Assembly (NCBI RefSeq): GCF_014131695.1
Contig: NZ_CP036346.1
Span: 2,728,001-2,792,000, forward strand
From: Thomasclavelia ramosa DSM 1402
Lineage (GTDB): Bacteria; Bacillota_I; Bacilli_A; Erysipelotrichales; Coprobacillaceae
Direction of reading: 5' to 3'
Length of the DNA stretch: 64,000 nt
Part shown: one piece after another, positions 9,184 to 18,188 of the stretch
Layout: each line of letters starts with the position of its first letter
How positions within the stretch are numbered: the stretch's first letter is position 1
Made by a program: the position numbers and the translations under genes
The notes under the pieces: model-generated
Database searches by the model: none
Seen by the model: only the letters and a program-made list of their open reading frames with translations
Told to the model about the DNA's origin: nothing

Positions 9184-9212
9184 AGTATAGTAGAAATCAT
9201 TTGAATATTCAA
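9184..9212 (-). promoter_or_regulatory. carA-carB promoter
   Basis: On the minus strand TTGAAT (9207-9212), a 17-base spacer and TATACT (9184-9189). The hexamers and spacing are identical to those of the promoter at 12780-12808. The -10 box ends 28 bases before the leader-peptide start. Confidence 0.75.
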
Positions 9213-9308
9213 GATATTTTTATACTTTTTTATTATCACGAGTCAAATTTATTGATATAGATTAATATTTTCAAGCCTAATAATAAAAAATCATTGATAC
9301 AAACACAA

Positions 9309-9365
9309 TAAAATCCCACCTCCATAGATTTAGTGAAATTATCTCATTTATCTACTTTGGTGGGA
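9309..9365 (-). terminator. Intrinsic terminator of the second carB
   Basis: TCCCACC (minus strand, 9365-9359) pairs with GGTGGGA (9320-9314), with an inner TAGAT/ATCTA helix, followed by TTTT. It separates the upstream carB from the carA promoter, so the two car units are transcribed separately. Between it and the promoter box (9213-9308) I see nothing else. Confidence 0.75.
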
Positions 9366-9383
9366 ATAGCTTAAATTTAAATT

Positions 9384-12300
9384 TTATTTAATTGCTAAAT
9401 GATACTCTTGTAAAGATTTAACTTCATGACTACCATGAATTTTCATTTCCATAATTCCTTCTAATGATGCTTTAGCAGCAGCAATATTAGTCATATATGG
9501 AATTCTCATTTTAATTGCAGCTTTACGAATATAACTATCATCATGAGCACTTTGTTTACCATGAGGTGTATTAATGATCATTGCTAATTCACCATTAGTT
9601 AAAGCATCACTAATATTTGGACGACCTTCATGAATTTTTTTGATTTTTTCTACTGGAATACCACTTTCTTTGATCAAGTTATAAGTATTCCCTGTTGCTA
9701 CAATAGTAAATCCAGCATCATAATATCCTTGTGCAAGCTCAACAACTTCTGGTTTGTCTAAGTCACTAACACTGATCAAAACTTTTCCTTCAGTTGGTAA
9801 AATTGTTTTCGCCCCTTCTTCAGCTTTATATAAAGCTGCTCCATATGAACTGGCAATTCCTAATACCTCTCCAGTTGAACGCATTTCAGGTCCTAAAACA
9901 GGATCTACTTCCGGGAACATATTGAATGGGAAAACTGCTTGTTTAACTCCAATATGAGGAATTTTCTTTTCTGTTAAAGTTGGTACTGGTGAAGGACGCC
10001 CAGTCAATTCACGAGTAACAATATCTGTCGCAATTTTTACCATATTAATATTACATACCTTTGAAACTAGTGGTACTGTTCTTGAAGCTCTTGGATTGGC
10101 TTCTAATACATATACTTTATCATCAGCAATTGCATATTGCATATTCATTAAACCACGAACATTCATTTCTTTAGCAATTTTCTTTGTATATTCTTTAATT
10201 GTTTCTAAATGACGGATAGGAATATGTTTAGAGGGTAAGATACATGCTGAATCACCTGAGTGGATACCAGCTAATTCGATATGTTCCATAACCGCAGGAA
10301 CAAAAACAGTTTCACCGTCACTGATTGCATCAGCTTCACATTCCATAGCATTATTTAAGAAACGGTCGATTAAGATTGGGCGATCAGGAGTTACCCCAAC
10401 AGCTGCTTTCATATATTGTTCAAGACTTTCATCATCATAAACAACTTCCATTCCACGACCACCTAAAACATAAGAAGGTCTTACCATTAATGGATAGCCG
10501 ATTCTTTTAGCAATTTCTAATGCTTCTTCAACATTTACTGCCATTCCAGATTCAGGCATTGGAATTTCTAATTTTTCCATCATTGCATTAAATAAGTCAC
10601 GATCTTCTGCCATATCAATAGTTTCTGGTGTTGTTCCTAAAATATTCACACCATTTTTCTTTAATTGAGCAGCTAAGTTAAGTGGTGTCTGTCCACCAAA
10701 TTGTGCAATTACACCTACTGGTTTTTCTTTTTCATGAATACTTAAAACATCTTCTAATGTTAGTGGTTCAAAGTATAATTTATCAGATGTATCATAGTCA
10801 GTTGATACAGTTTCAGGGTTACAGTTAACAATAATTGTTTCAAATCCTAATTTCTTTAATGCTAAAGCAGCATGAACACAGCAATAGTCAAATTCAATTC
10901 CTTGTCCAATACGATTAGGTCCACCACCTAAAATCATAATTTTCTTTTTATCGTGATGAATGTCGCTATTATCTTCAGCATTATATGTTGAATAATAATA
11001 AGCACTATCCTTTGTTCCACTTACGTGTACTGGTTCCCATGCTTGATTAATATTATTAGCTAATCTTTCTTCTCTAATTACATTTTCCTCAACATTCAAA
11101 ATTTGACTTAAATATTTATCTGAGAATCCATCTTGTTTTGCTTGTTTTAGTACTTCAGCCGGTAATTCTTTACCTTCGTATGATTTTATATTTTCTTCTT
11201 CTTCAACTAATTCTTTCATTTGTTCAATGAAGTAATGTTTGATTTGTGTTAGTTCAAATAATTCTTCAACTGTTGCTCCCTTTCTTAACGCTTCATACAT
11301 AATGAATTGTCTTTCGCTAGTTGGAACAGTTAACATATGTAATAATTCTTCTTTAGATAACTTATTGAAGTTTTTAGCATACCCTAAGCCATAACGTCCA
11401 ATTTCCAATGAACGAATTGCTTTTTGGAAAGCTTCTTTATAAGTTTTGCCGATACTCATAACTTCCCCAACAGCTTTCATTTGAGTACCAAGTTTATCTT
11501 CAGCCCCTTTGAATTTTTCAAATGCCCAACGTGCAAACTTGATTACAACATAATCACCATCAGGTACATATTTATCTAAAGTTCCATATTTACCACAAGG
11601 AATATCTTCCATAGTCAAACCAGCCGCTAACATTGCTGAAACTAAAGCAATTGGGAATCCTGTTGCTTTTGATGCTAAAGCTGATGAACGAGATGTTCTT
11701 GGATTAATTTCAATAACAACGATTCGATCAGTTTCTGGATCATGAGCAAATTGAACATTTGTCCCTCCAATTACACCAATTGATTCAACAATTCTAAATG
11801 CTTGGTCTTTTAAACGATCTTGCACTTCTTGGCTAATTGTTAACATTGGAGCGCTACAGAATGAATCTCCAGTATGAACTCCTAATGGATCAATATTTTC
11901 AATGAAACATACTGTGATCATGTTGTTGTTAGCATCACGAACAACTTCAACTTCTAATTCTTCCCAACCTAAAATAGATTCTTCGATTAAACATTGACCA
12001 ACTAAACTAGCTTGTAACCCCCGAGATACAACTGTTTTTAATTCTTCAACGTTATATACCAGTCCACCACCGGCACCACCCATAGTATAAGCAGGGCGCA
12101 CAACTACTGGATAACCTAACCGTTCAGCAATTGCTAAGGCTTCTTCAACAGTTGTTGAAACCTCACTACGAGCCATTTCAATGCCTAATTTATCCATTTC
12201 TTTTTTAAATTCTAAACGGTCTTCACCACGTTCAATCGCATCAACTTGAACTCCTAATACTTGAACGTTATATTTTTCTAAAACACCAGCCTCATTTAAT

Positions 12301-12602
12301 TCAGAACATAAGTTTAATGCTGATTGCCCACCTAAGTTAGGAAGTAACGCATCTGGTCTTTCTTTTTCAATGATCTGTGTTAATCGTTCTACATTTAATG
12401 GTTCAATATAAGTAACATCAGCAGTTTCCGGATCTGTCATGATCGTTGCAGGATTTGAGTTCACTAACACGATCTTATAACCTAACCCTCTTAAAGCTTT
12501 ACACGCTTGAGTTCCTGAATAATCAAATTCACAAGCTTGACCAATAATAATTGGACCTGAACCAATTACTAATACTGTATTAATATCTTCTCTTTTTGGC
12601 AT
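9384..12602 (-). CDS. carB: Carbamoyl-phosphate synthase large subunit, second and divergent copy
   Basis: A complete 1072-residue large subunit with both synthetase halves, two ATP-grasp domains and the MGS-like allosteric domain. It is clearly not a recent copy of the gene at 4.8-8.0 kb: it begins MPKREDINTVLVIGSGPIII, has GGGPNRIGQGIEFDYCCVHA at the second-half start and LQEYHLAIK at the end, all closer to what I recall of Gram-negative CarB, and its allosteric domain carries an EGRPNISD stretch like the EGRPHIQD of E. coli CarB. It is transcribed alone from its own promoter and attenuator, and presumably uses the single nearby CarA. It starts at 12602 after GGAGGA. Confidence 0.95.
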   Translation of the reverse strand: MPKREDINTVLVIGSGPIIIGQACEFDYSGTQACKALRGLGYKIVLVNSNPATIMTDPETADVTYIEPLNVERLTQIIEKERPDALLPNLGGQSALNLCSELNEAGVLEKYNVQVLGVQVDAIERGEDRLEFKKEMDKLGIEMARSEVSTTVEEALAIAERLGYPVVVRPAYTMGGAGGGLVYNVEELKTVVSRGLQASLVGQCLIEESILGWEELEVEVVRDANNNMITVCFIENIDPLGVHTGDSFCSAPMLTISQEVQDRLKDQAFRIVESIGVIGGTNVQFAHDPETDRIVVIEINPRTSRSSALASKATGFPIALVSAMLAAGLTMEDIPCGKYGTLDKYVPDGDYVVIKFARWAFEKFKGAEDKLGTQMKAVGEVMSIGKTYKEAFQKAIRSLEIGRYGLGYAKNFNKLSKEELLHMLTVPTSERQFIMYEALRKGATVEELFELTQIKHYFIEQMKELVEEEENIKSYEGKELPAEVLKQAKQDGFSDKYLSQILNVEENVIREERLANNINQAWEPVHVSGTKDSAYYYSTYNAEDNSDIHHDKKKIMILGGGPNRIGQGIEFDYCCVHAALALKKLGFETIIVNCNPETVSTDYDTSDKLYFEPLTLEDVLSIHEKEKPVGVIAQFGGQTPLNLAAQLKKNGVNILGTTPETIDMAEDRDLFNAMMEKLEIPMPESGMAVNVEEALEIAKRIGYPLMVRPSYVLGGRGMEVVYDDESLEQYMKAAVGVTPDRPILIDRFLNNAMECEADAISDGETVFVPAVMEHIELAGIHSGDSACILPSKHIPIRHLETIKEYTKKIAKEMNVRGLMNMQYAIADDKVYVLEANPRASRTVPLVSKVCNINMVKIATDIVTRELTGRPSPVPTLTEKKIPHIGVKQAVFPFNMFPEVDPVLGPEMRSTGEVLGIASSYGAALYKAEEGAKTILPTEGKVLISVSDLDKPEVVELAQGYYDAGFTIVATGNTYNLIKESGIPVEKIKKIHEGRPNISDALTNGELAMIINTPHGKQSAHDDSYIRKAAIKMRIPYMTNIAAAKASLEGIMEMKIHGSHEVKSLQEYHLAIK

Positions 12603-12636
12603 TTTTGTTCCTCCGTATAATCTTGATTAATTTCAC

Positions 12637-12665
12637 AAAAAAACATATCAAGTAAATGATATGTT
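12637..12665 (-). terminator. Leader terminator (attenuator) of the second carB
   Basis: TGATATGTT (12657-12665) pairs with AACATATCA (12642-12650) across a 6-base loop and is followed by seven T on the minus strand. It ends 34 bases before carB and has the same stem sequence as the carA attenuator. Confidence 0.85.
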
Positions 12666-12750
12666 AATTATAAAAAATAGAAATATAAAAGAATTGAAAA
12701 TGATCAGTAATAGTCTTAACAATGCGTTCACCAAATACTTTAAACATCAT
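12664..12750 (-). CDS. carB leader peptide, 28 residues
   Basis: A short frame from ATG 12750, with AAGGAG five bases upstream, ending at TAA 12664-12666, where it overlaps the attenuator's first arm. The second half reads HFQFFYISIFYN; its last 11 codons hold 22 T in 33 bases. Position, U-richness, and stop-to-hairpin overlap match the carA leader peptide, although the peptide sequences differ, which argues that the architecture and not the amino acid sequence is conserved. Confidence 0.7.
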   Translation of the reverse strand: MMFKVFGERIVKTITDHFQFFYISIFYN

Positions 12751-12779
12751 AATCACTCCTTCATAACTTTATCCATATT

Positions 12780-12808
12780 AGTATACAAAACTAAATGACA
12801 CTATTCAA
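12780..12808 (-). promoter_or_regulatory. Promoter of the second carB
   Basis: TTGAAT (12803-12808), a 17-base spacer and TATACT (12780-12785) on the minus strand, 29 bases before the leader-peptide start. The rest of the gap to the divergent DUF1003 gene (12809-12929) shows only an AT-rich region and that gene's ribosome site. Confidence 0.75.
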
Positions 12809-12929
12809 CAAATTTATAATTAGTTATCATTGTAAGAAACCTTCTTCAAAATCCATATTTTTATTTAAAATCTAGTTATTGCGTTTAAAACAAAACAAGC
12901 TGTAAATACTATATAAAAGGATGGTTTTA

Positions 12930-13400
12930 ATGAAAAATTTAACACACACTAAAATAATAAATGAAATCATTGAAAATGTTCGTGATGATATGCAGGATGA
13001 AGAAATAATTCATCTTGTTCTTGAAAAAACAGTTGCTTTACCTGATGGTAAGGATGAAACACTAGGACAAAAAATTGCTGATAAAATTGCTCATCTTGGT
13101 GGTAGTTGGACTTTTATCATTATTTTTATTATATTACTAATTTCCTGGATGATTTATAATATCCTTGCTAAAGATAGCCTCGATCCTTATCCCTTTATTC
13201 TTTTAAATCTGATTTTGTCATGTATTGCTGCGATTCAAGCACCTATTATTATGATGTCGCAAAATCGTCAAGAGCAAAAAGATCGTCAAAGAAACGAAAA
13301 TGATTATAAAGTAAATTTGAAAACTGAAATCATTATTCAGGATCTTCATAATAAATTAGATCAAATTCTTGAAGAACTTGAAAAACAAAATCATCAATAA
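12930..13400 (+). CDS. DUF1003 membrane protein
   Basis: A 156-residue protein with two membrane helices around residues 53-103 flanked by the DUF1003 pattern: GQKIADKIAHLGGSWTFI, then DPYPFILLNLILSC, QAPIIMMSQNRQ and a charged coiled tail. The family is widespread and its role is unknown. The ATG at 12930 is preferred to 12921 because AAAAGGATGG then lies at a usable distance. It is followed 55 bases later by the GH25 gene on the same strand. Confidence 0.8.
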   Translation: MKNLTHTKIINEIIENVRDDMQDEEIIHLVLEKTVALPDGKDETLGQKIADKIAHLGGSWTFIIIFIILLISWMIYNILAKDSLDPYPFILLNLILSCIAAIQAPIIMMSQNRQEQKDRQRNENDYKVNLKTEIIIQDLHNKLDQILEELEKQNHQ

Positions 13401-13455
13401 GCATCAATCGACAACTATTTTTAATTATGTTAGAATTAGTTGTCGAGGTGATATC

Positions 13456-14340
13456 ATGAAAAAGAAAACTAAAAATAAAATTTTTAGTCAAAAAAATATT
13501 ATTTTTCTTTTTATTGCTGGTACCCTTCTTTTTTCATGTTCATTATATTATAAACAATATTTACCAAAGTATCTGACCCATAGTATCGTTATTTTACTAA
13601 TTATGATATTTTGTTTACTGCCATTTTTATTTAAGCGATTTAAAAAGCAACGTAATCTAATCAAAATCATCGTATCTGCTTTATCATTTAGTTTAATTGT
13701 TACTGGTATATTAGTCTTTAATCATAATGATCGATTAGCTAAAGACGGCCAATATATTGGTATTGATATTTCTAAATGGAATAATAATGTGAATTTGCAG
13801 TTAGCTCGTCAAGAAATTGATTTTGTGATTATCCGTTGCGGCTATACTTCTCTAACTGATGGTACCAAAACCAAAGTTGATCCGCTTTTTGAACAAAATA
13901 TCAAGCAATGTCAAAATTTAAATATTCCTTACGGTGTATATTATTATTCTTTAGCCACTGAAGCTACTCAAGCAAAAAAAGAGGCTGAATATGTTAATCA
14001 TTTACTAGATGGAAGAGTTCCCGAACTTGGGGTTTTTATTGATTTAGAAGATGAAACTTTTCAAGGGGCTTTAACAAATGATCAATTAACAATCGTAGCT
14101 ACAACTTTTTTAGATAACATTCAAAATCAAAATAAAAAAGGAATCTATGCTAATCATCACTGGTGGACAACTAAATTAACTGATAAAAAACTAGATTCTT
14201 ACATTAAATGGAAAGCACGTTATAATGATACTCCAGTATTAGAAGAAGAATATCATATTTTACAATATAGTGAAACTGGTCAAATTAGAGGAATCAATGG
14301 TAACGTTGATTTAAATATGACTATCAATAAATATTGGTAA
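13456..14340 (+). CDS. Membrane-anchored GH25 lysozyme-like muramidase
   Basis: A 294-residue protein: three hydrophobic segments within the first 90 residues, then a GH25 domain (about 98-294). Catalytic motifs are GIDISKWN (Asp about 104) and FIDLEDE, and the barrel ends in HILQYSETG and VDLNM. GH25 enzymes cleave the MurNAc-GlcNAc bond of peptidoglycan, so this probably acts on the cell wall from the outer face of the membrane. The start at 13456 follows GAGGTG; the longer frame overlaps DUF1003. Confidence 0.88.
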   Translation: MKKKTKNKIFSQKNIIFLFIAGTLLFSCSLYYKQYLPKYLTHSIVILLIMIFCLLPFLFKRFKKQRNLIKIIVSALSFSLIVTGILVFNHNDRLAKDGQYIGIDISKWNNNVNLQLARQEIDFVIIRCGYTSLTDGTKTKVDPLFEQNIKQCQNLNIPYGVYYYSLATEATQAKKEAEYVNHLLDGRVPELGVFIDLEDETFQGALTNDQLTIVATTFLDNIQNQNKKGIYANHHWWTTKLTDKKLDSYIKWKARYNDTPVLEEEYHILQYSETGQIRGINGNVDLNMTINKYW

Positions 14341-14365
14341 TAATTTCATTTTAATAGCTTAATTA

Positions 14366-14388
14366 AAAGCCCCATTAACTGGGGCTTT
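14366..14388. terminator. Bidirectional terminator between GH25 and Cna-B genes
   Basis: AAAGCCCC (14366-14373) pairs with GGGGCTTT (14381-14388), 7-base loop, between two converging genes. The T-tract is short on either strand, slightly better on the minus strand. Confidence 0.7.
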
Positions 14389-14396
14389 CGTCATAT

Positions 14397-16259
14397 TTAT
14401 AATATTCTACGTTTCTGTTTTGTAAAAATTAAAAAGAATATAAAGCTTATTAATGCAATTCCAGCATAACCACTATAATCGCTTATATCACCAGTTGGTA
14501 CCACAGGAATATGCTGATTTTCAAATACTATTTCTTTTATACTCTCACTGTTCTCAACTTTAAACGTAAGTTCCGGCGCAAGTGTATAACCGGCTGGAGC
14601 CTTGACCTCTTTTAAAACATATTCACAATCAACTAACAGCCCCTTGATTAAATGTGCATCATCAGTTGATACCCATTGTTCAATCAAACTCAATGATTCT
14701 CCATCCTTTAAATATAGTTCTAATGTTGCTCCTGGTAATAATTGCTTAGTTAGAGCGTCAATTTTAGAAATTGTTGTTTGTGTTAATTTATTTTCTACAT
14801 TTAAAGTATACTGGTATTCTTTGGTAACCCTATCTTCTTTATTAAAAGCTACTTCATAAACAGTATCATCAAATACATATCCCGGTAAAGTCTTTACCTC
14901 ACTAATAAGATAACTTCCCATCGGTAACTTATCAATAATAATTTGTCCATTTTGATCTGTAATATAAATTCCTTGATTTTGACCAATTGGCATACCAGCT
15001 CGATAAAGAACTGTCCCTGTAATTATATCTTTAATGTCCTCCTTAGCAGTTATCTTAAATTCAATTCCAGATAAATCATCTAAATGTCCTTCTAGTTTCT
15101 TATTGATTATTAATTTACCGACTGGTATCAATTCATTGACAATTGTTTTTGTAGTCACTTCATTACTTTTAATCGTAACAGTGTATTCCTTATTAAGACT
15201 ATCATGATCGGCTGGTGTCTTAATTTCCGTTAAGATATAATCTCCAACTAATAAATTATCTATTTGTAATACGCCATTTTTAACCACATGATCTTGATTA
15301 TAATCATTATTTTTCCCCTTCAAATTAAATACCGCCCCATCTAGCATCTGTTTATCCTCATTTGTTTTGATTAATTTCAAACTCCCCACTGGTAAATATT
15401 CTACTTGCAAACTAGTTGGTTTGGTTTCTCCATTCCCTAAAACCATTGTTCCAATCGTTTGGGTTTCATCGTCAATCGTTAAAACTAAAGGTCGATAATA
15501 ACTATTCGTTGTTCCCATCAAAGAACCACTCGACCAGTTATAATTGTCTCGTTTGGTTAATGGAGACGATAAATAGAATTTTTGACCACTACTTAATTGT
15601 ACCGTCCCAGTAACTGTTTGATTTGTCGTTAAATTATGTAATTCCATGTCTTTGTCTAAAACCATCGTTAAAGTAGCATCAGCATCACCAATTACCGTAA
15701 TTTCTTCACTCCGCTGCCTACCATCTTTTTGATACATTTTCAAACTATTTTTTGAAAATCCAATCTCTCCTTTAGGAATTGCAGGACGATTAGGGATTGC
15801 TTCGATCCATTCTGCCCAGCCCCAGCCACGTAGTTTTTCCAAGTCAACACCATGAAGATCTCCAGCATAATAATAGCTTGCGGCAATATGAGTTAACAGA
15901 TATGCCATTTCAACACTAGTTACACCATCTGTTGATAGTGTATCAGCAGGACCCCCATAGCCATAATAAAGTACTTTTTGAAGATTTTCATTATCTACAT
16001 AACTTCCTTCTCCTACAGTTCCATTACCTGGTGAATGTTTGCTTGCTTCTAAACAATATGCTATTTTTCCATCTACAGTATACATTCGTGTTGACCAGGT
16101 TCCACTACTGTCAAACCAGCTAGGATATTTAATTTTCTCACCTGCACTAATTTGATATTGCTGTCCATTGACATAAGTTACAGCATTACAAAACACCAAA
16201 ATAAAAGTCACTGCAACTAACAGTGACTTTCGAATATATTGATTTAATTTTCTTTTCAT
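14397..16259 (-). CDS. Wall-anchored surface protein: thioester-like domain plus Cna-B repeats
   Basis: A 620-residue surface protein: signal peptide (about 1-33), a thioester-adhesin-like domain (about 40-165), three or more Cna-B/SpaA-like beta domains (about 290-590; recurring ILTEIKTPA, LISEVKTLPGY and VLKEVKAPAGY strands), then PVVPTGD, a hydrophobic helix and a KQKRRIL tail. Such proteins are pilin-like adhesins stabilised by intramolecular bonds. Cys69 (AYCLEAS) is in place, but where thioester domains have the TQxA Gln this protein has THIA (His about 124), so a Cys-Gln thioester should not form. The start at 16259 follows AAAGGAG. Confidence 0.82.
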   Translation of the reverse strand: MKRKLNQYIRKSLLVAVTFILVFCNAVTYVNGQQYQISAGEKIKYPSWFDSSGTWSTRMYTVDGKIAYCLEASKHSPGNGTVGEGSYVDNENLQKVLYYGYGGPADTLSTDGVTSVEMAYLLTHIAASYYYAGDLHGVDLEKLRGWGWAEWIEAIPNRPAIPKGEIGFSKNSLKMYQKDGRQRSEEITVIGDADATLTMVLDKDMELHNLTTNQTVTGTVQLSSGQKFYLSSPLTKRDNYNWSSGSLMGTTNSYYRPLVLTIDDETQTIGTMVLGNGETKPTSLQVEYLPVGSLKLIKTNEDKQMLDGAVFNLKGKNNDYNQDHVVKNGVLQIDNLLVGDYILTEIKTPADHDSLNKEYTVTIKSNEVTTKTIVNELIPVGKLIINKKLEGHLDDLSGIEFKITAKEDIKDIITGTVLYRAGMPIGQNQGIYITDQNGQIIIDKLPMGSYLISEVKTLPGYVFDDTVYEVAFNKEDRVTKEYQYTLNVENKLTQTTISKIDALTKQLLPGATLELYLKDGESLSLIEQWVSTDDAHLIKGLLVDCEYVLKEVKAPAGYTLAPELTFKVENSESIKEIVFENQHIPVVPTGDISDYSGYAGIALISFIFFLIFTKQKRRIL

Positions 16260-16348
16260 CTTTCTGCTCCTTTGTTGATTTATATCACTAATATAATGAC
16301 ACTCTGACAAGGAGAACGACAATAATATCTCACATTTCCCTCCAACAA

Positions 16349-16379
16349 AAAAGAGATCTCATTGAATGAAATCTCTTTT
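16349..16379 (-). terminator. Intrinsic terminator of the GH13 gene
   Basis: AAAAGAGAT (16349-16357) pairs with ATCTCTTTT (16371-16379); the minus strand continues in T. It lies directly after the GH13 stop codon. Confidence 0.85.
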
Positions 16380-16387
16380 ATCATATT

Positions 16388-18043
16388 TTATTTATTTTCT
16401 TCAAGATACATAATCGTTTGATATGGTTTCAATACTTTACCATCATATTCTTTATAATTATTTAAAATAAGCTCTTTAGCACAAATAAATGGCTGCTCTT
16501 GATTCGAAAAATTACATACATTGACAATAAGTTGTCCTTGATAACTTCTCTGGTAGACAATCAAATTATCATTTTCACATTCATCGGGAATAAAGCTTCC
16601 AAAAGTTAAAGTATTACTATAAACACTTTGTTGTCTTAAATAGATCATTTTCTTATAAAAACTATAAACTGAATCCGGATCATTAAACTGTGCCTTAACA
16701 TTTATAACTGGATAACTTTCATTTAACGCTAACCACGGTTCAACATCAGAAAACCCAGCATATTGACTGTCATCAAACGGCATTGGAGTTCTAGAATTAT
16801 CACGACTGCGTTTATTAACTAGAGCCAATGCCTCACTTTCACTAAATCCTTCTTCAAGCATTCTTTGATATTGGCCATGTGAACTAATATCATCAAAATC
16901 ATCAATAGATCGCCGAACACAATTTGCCATTCCTAATTCTTCTCCTTGATAAATATAGGGAACCCCTCTTAAAAAGAAATACATTGAAGCAATCATTGTA
17001 GCACTATAATAACCATGATCTGCTTTATTTACAATCAACTTATCTAAAGAACGCGGCTGATCATGATTTTCTAGGAAAGTTCCTACCCAGCCTACTTTAT
17101 TTACTTCGACTTGTGAAGTAAATAGTAAATCTCTAAATTGTTTTGCAGTCCAGTCTTTACGAATAAACCATTCCTCATTATCTCCAATATCAAAATTAGA
17201 GTAATTAAAGTCGAACATACTGTCAAAACATCCATTTTCACCAATATAGATACCTAATTTATCATATGATACCCCATAAGCCTCAGAAATTGTCATACAG
17301 TCATGTTTAGCAAACGTATTCTCCTTTAATTCCTTAAAGAAAACTTCAATTCCTGGCTGATTACGCGCAAAAGGGATACAAGACACTAATCCATCTTCAC
17401 CATCAGGCTCACCATCTTGATAACGTTGATCCTTTTTAATAAAATTAATGGCATCCACCCTAAATCCTGCAATTCCTTTATCTAACCACCAGTTGATCAT
17501 TTGATAAATTTCTTGCCGTAATACAGGGTTTTCCCAATTTAAGCATGGTTGCTTTTTTGAAAAAGCATGAAAATAATATTCATCTTCAGTAACTTTTTGC
17601 CATACTGAGCCACCGAAAATACTCCGCCAATTAGTTGGCGCACGACCATCTTTTCCATGTTTAAATATATAATAATTCCGATACTTACTCGTCGGATCAG
17701 CGATTGCTGCTTTAAACCATGGGTGTTCATCAGAGGTGTGATTTACAACTAAATCCATAATTATCTTAATTCCTCGTGCTTTTCCTTTTTTAATTAACTC
17801 ATCCAAATCTTCCATTGTTCCAAACATAGGATTAATTGCATAATAATCACTAATATCATAACCATTATCATCCATTGGTGAAGCATAAATTGGACATAAC
17901 CATAGGCTCGTTACCCCTAAATCACTAAAATAATCTAATTTCTCAATAATTCCTTGTAAATCACCAATTCCATCACCATTGCTATCTTTAAAGCTTTTAG
18001 GATAAATCTGATAAACTACTTCCTTTTGCCACCATTTCTCCAT
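16388..18043 (-). CDS. malL: GH13 alpha-glucosidase (oligo-1,6-glucosidase/maltase group)
   Basis: A 551-residue cytoplasmic enzyme of the GH13 alpha-glucosidase group, opening WWQKEVVYQIYPKSFKDSNG. Conserved regions: DLVVNHTSDEH, GFRVDAINFI (nucleophile Asp), TISEAYGV (acid/base Glu) and FLENHDQPRS (transition-state Asp). The residue after the nucleophile is Ala; isomaltase-type members usually have Val there, so a preference for alpha-1,4 linkages is a reasonable inference, not a certainty. It stands alone without transporter genes. The start at 18043 follows GGAGAG. Confidence 0.9.
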   Translation of the reverse strand: MEKWWQKEVVYQIYPKSFKDSNGDGIGDLQGIIEKLDYFSDLGVTSLWLCPIYASPMDDNGYDISDYYAINPMFGTMEDLDELIKKGKARGIKIIMDLVVNHTSDEHPWFKAAIADPTSKYRNYYIFKHGKDGRAPTNWRSIFGGSVWQKVTEDEYYFHAFSKKQPCLNWENPVLRQEIYQMINWWLDKGIAGFRVDAINFIKKDQRYQDGEPDGEDGLVSCIPFARNQPGIEVFFKELKENTFAKHDCMTISEAYGVSYDKLGIYIGENGCFDSMFDFNYSNFDIGDNEEWFIRKDWTAKQFRDLLFTSQVEVNKVGWVGTFLENHDQPRSLDKLIVNKADHGYYSATMIASMYFFLRGVPYIYQGEELGMANCVRRSIDDFDDISSHGQYQRMLEEGFSESEALALVNKRSRDNSRTPMPFDDSQYAGFSDVEPWLALNESYPVINVKAQFNDPDSVYSFYKKMIYLRQQSVYSNTLTFGSFIPDECENDNLIVYQRSYQGQLIVNVCNFSNQEQPFICAKELILNNYKEYDGKVLKPYQTIMYLEENK

Positions 18044-18150
18044 TATTAAATCACTCTCCTTTTATTCATATAAATAAATCATATATCTTCATTATAAAAG
18101 CCTAATCCCTTCAATATTTCTAATTTTCATATTATAAAAATAAATATGAT

Positions 18151-18178
18151 AAAAAGGATAAGCTGCTGCCTACCCTTA
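18151..18178 (-). terminator. Intrinsic terminator of ilvA
   Basis: Minus-strand AAGGGTA pairs imperfectly with TATCCTT and runs into five T, 11 bases after the ilvA stop. Confidence 0.6.
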
Positions 18179-18188
18179 TGTAAAAATA

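Noticed and set aside
4756-12602. Two carB genes as an assembly or tandem-duplication artefact
   Set aside because: The copies differ in length and at many positions from the first residues onward, including the allosteric domain, so they are distinct genes.
9049-12808. PyrR-dependent attenuation of the car genes
   Set aside because: The PyrR-binding loop consensus (ARUCCNGNGAGGYU type) is not present in either leader, and there is no anti-antiterminator helix; the leader peptides explain the arrangement better.
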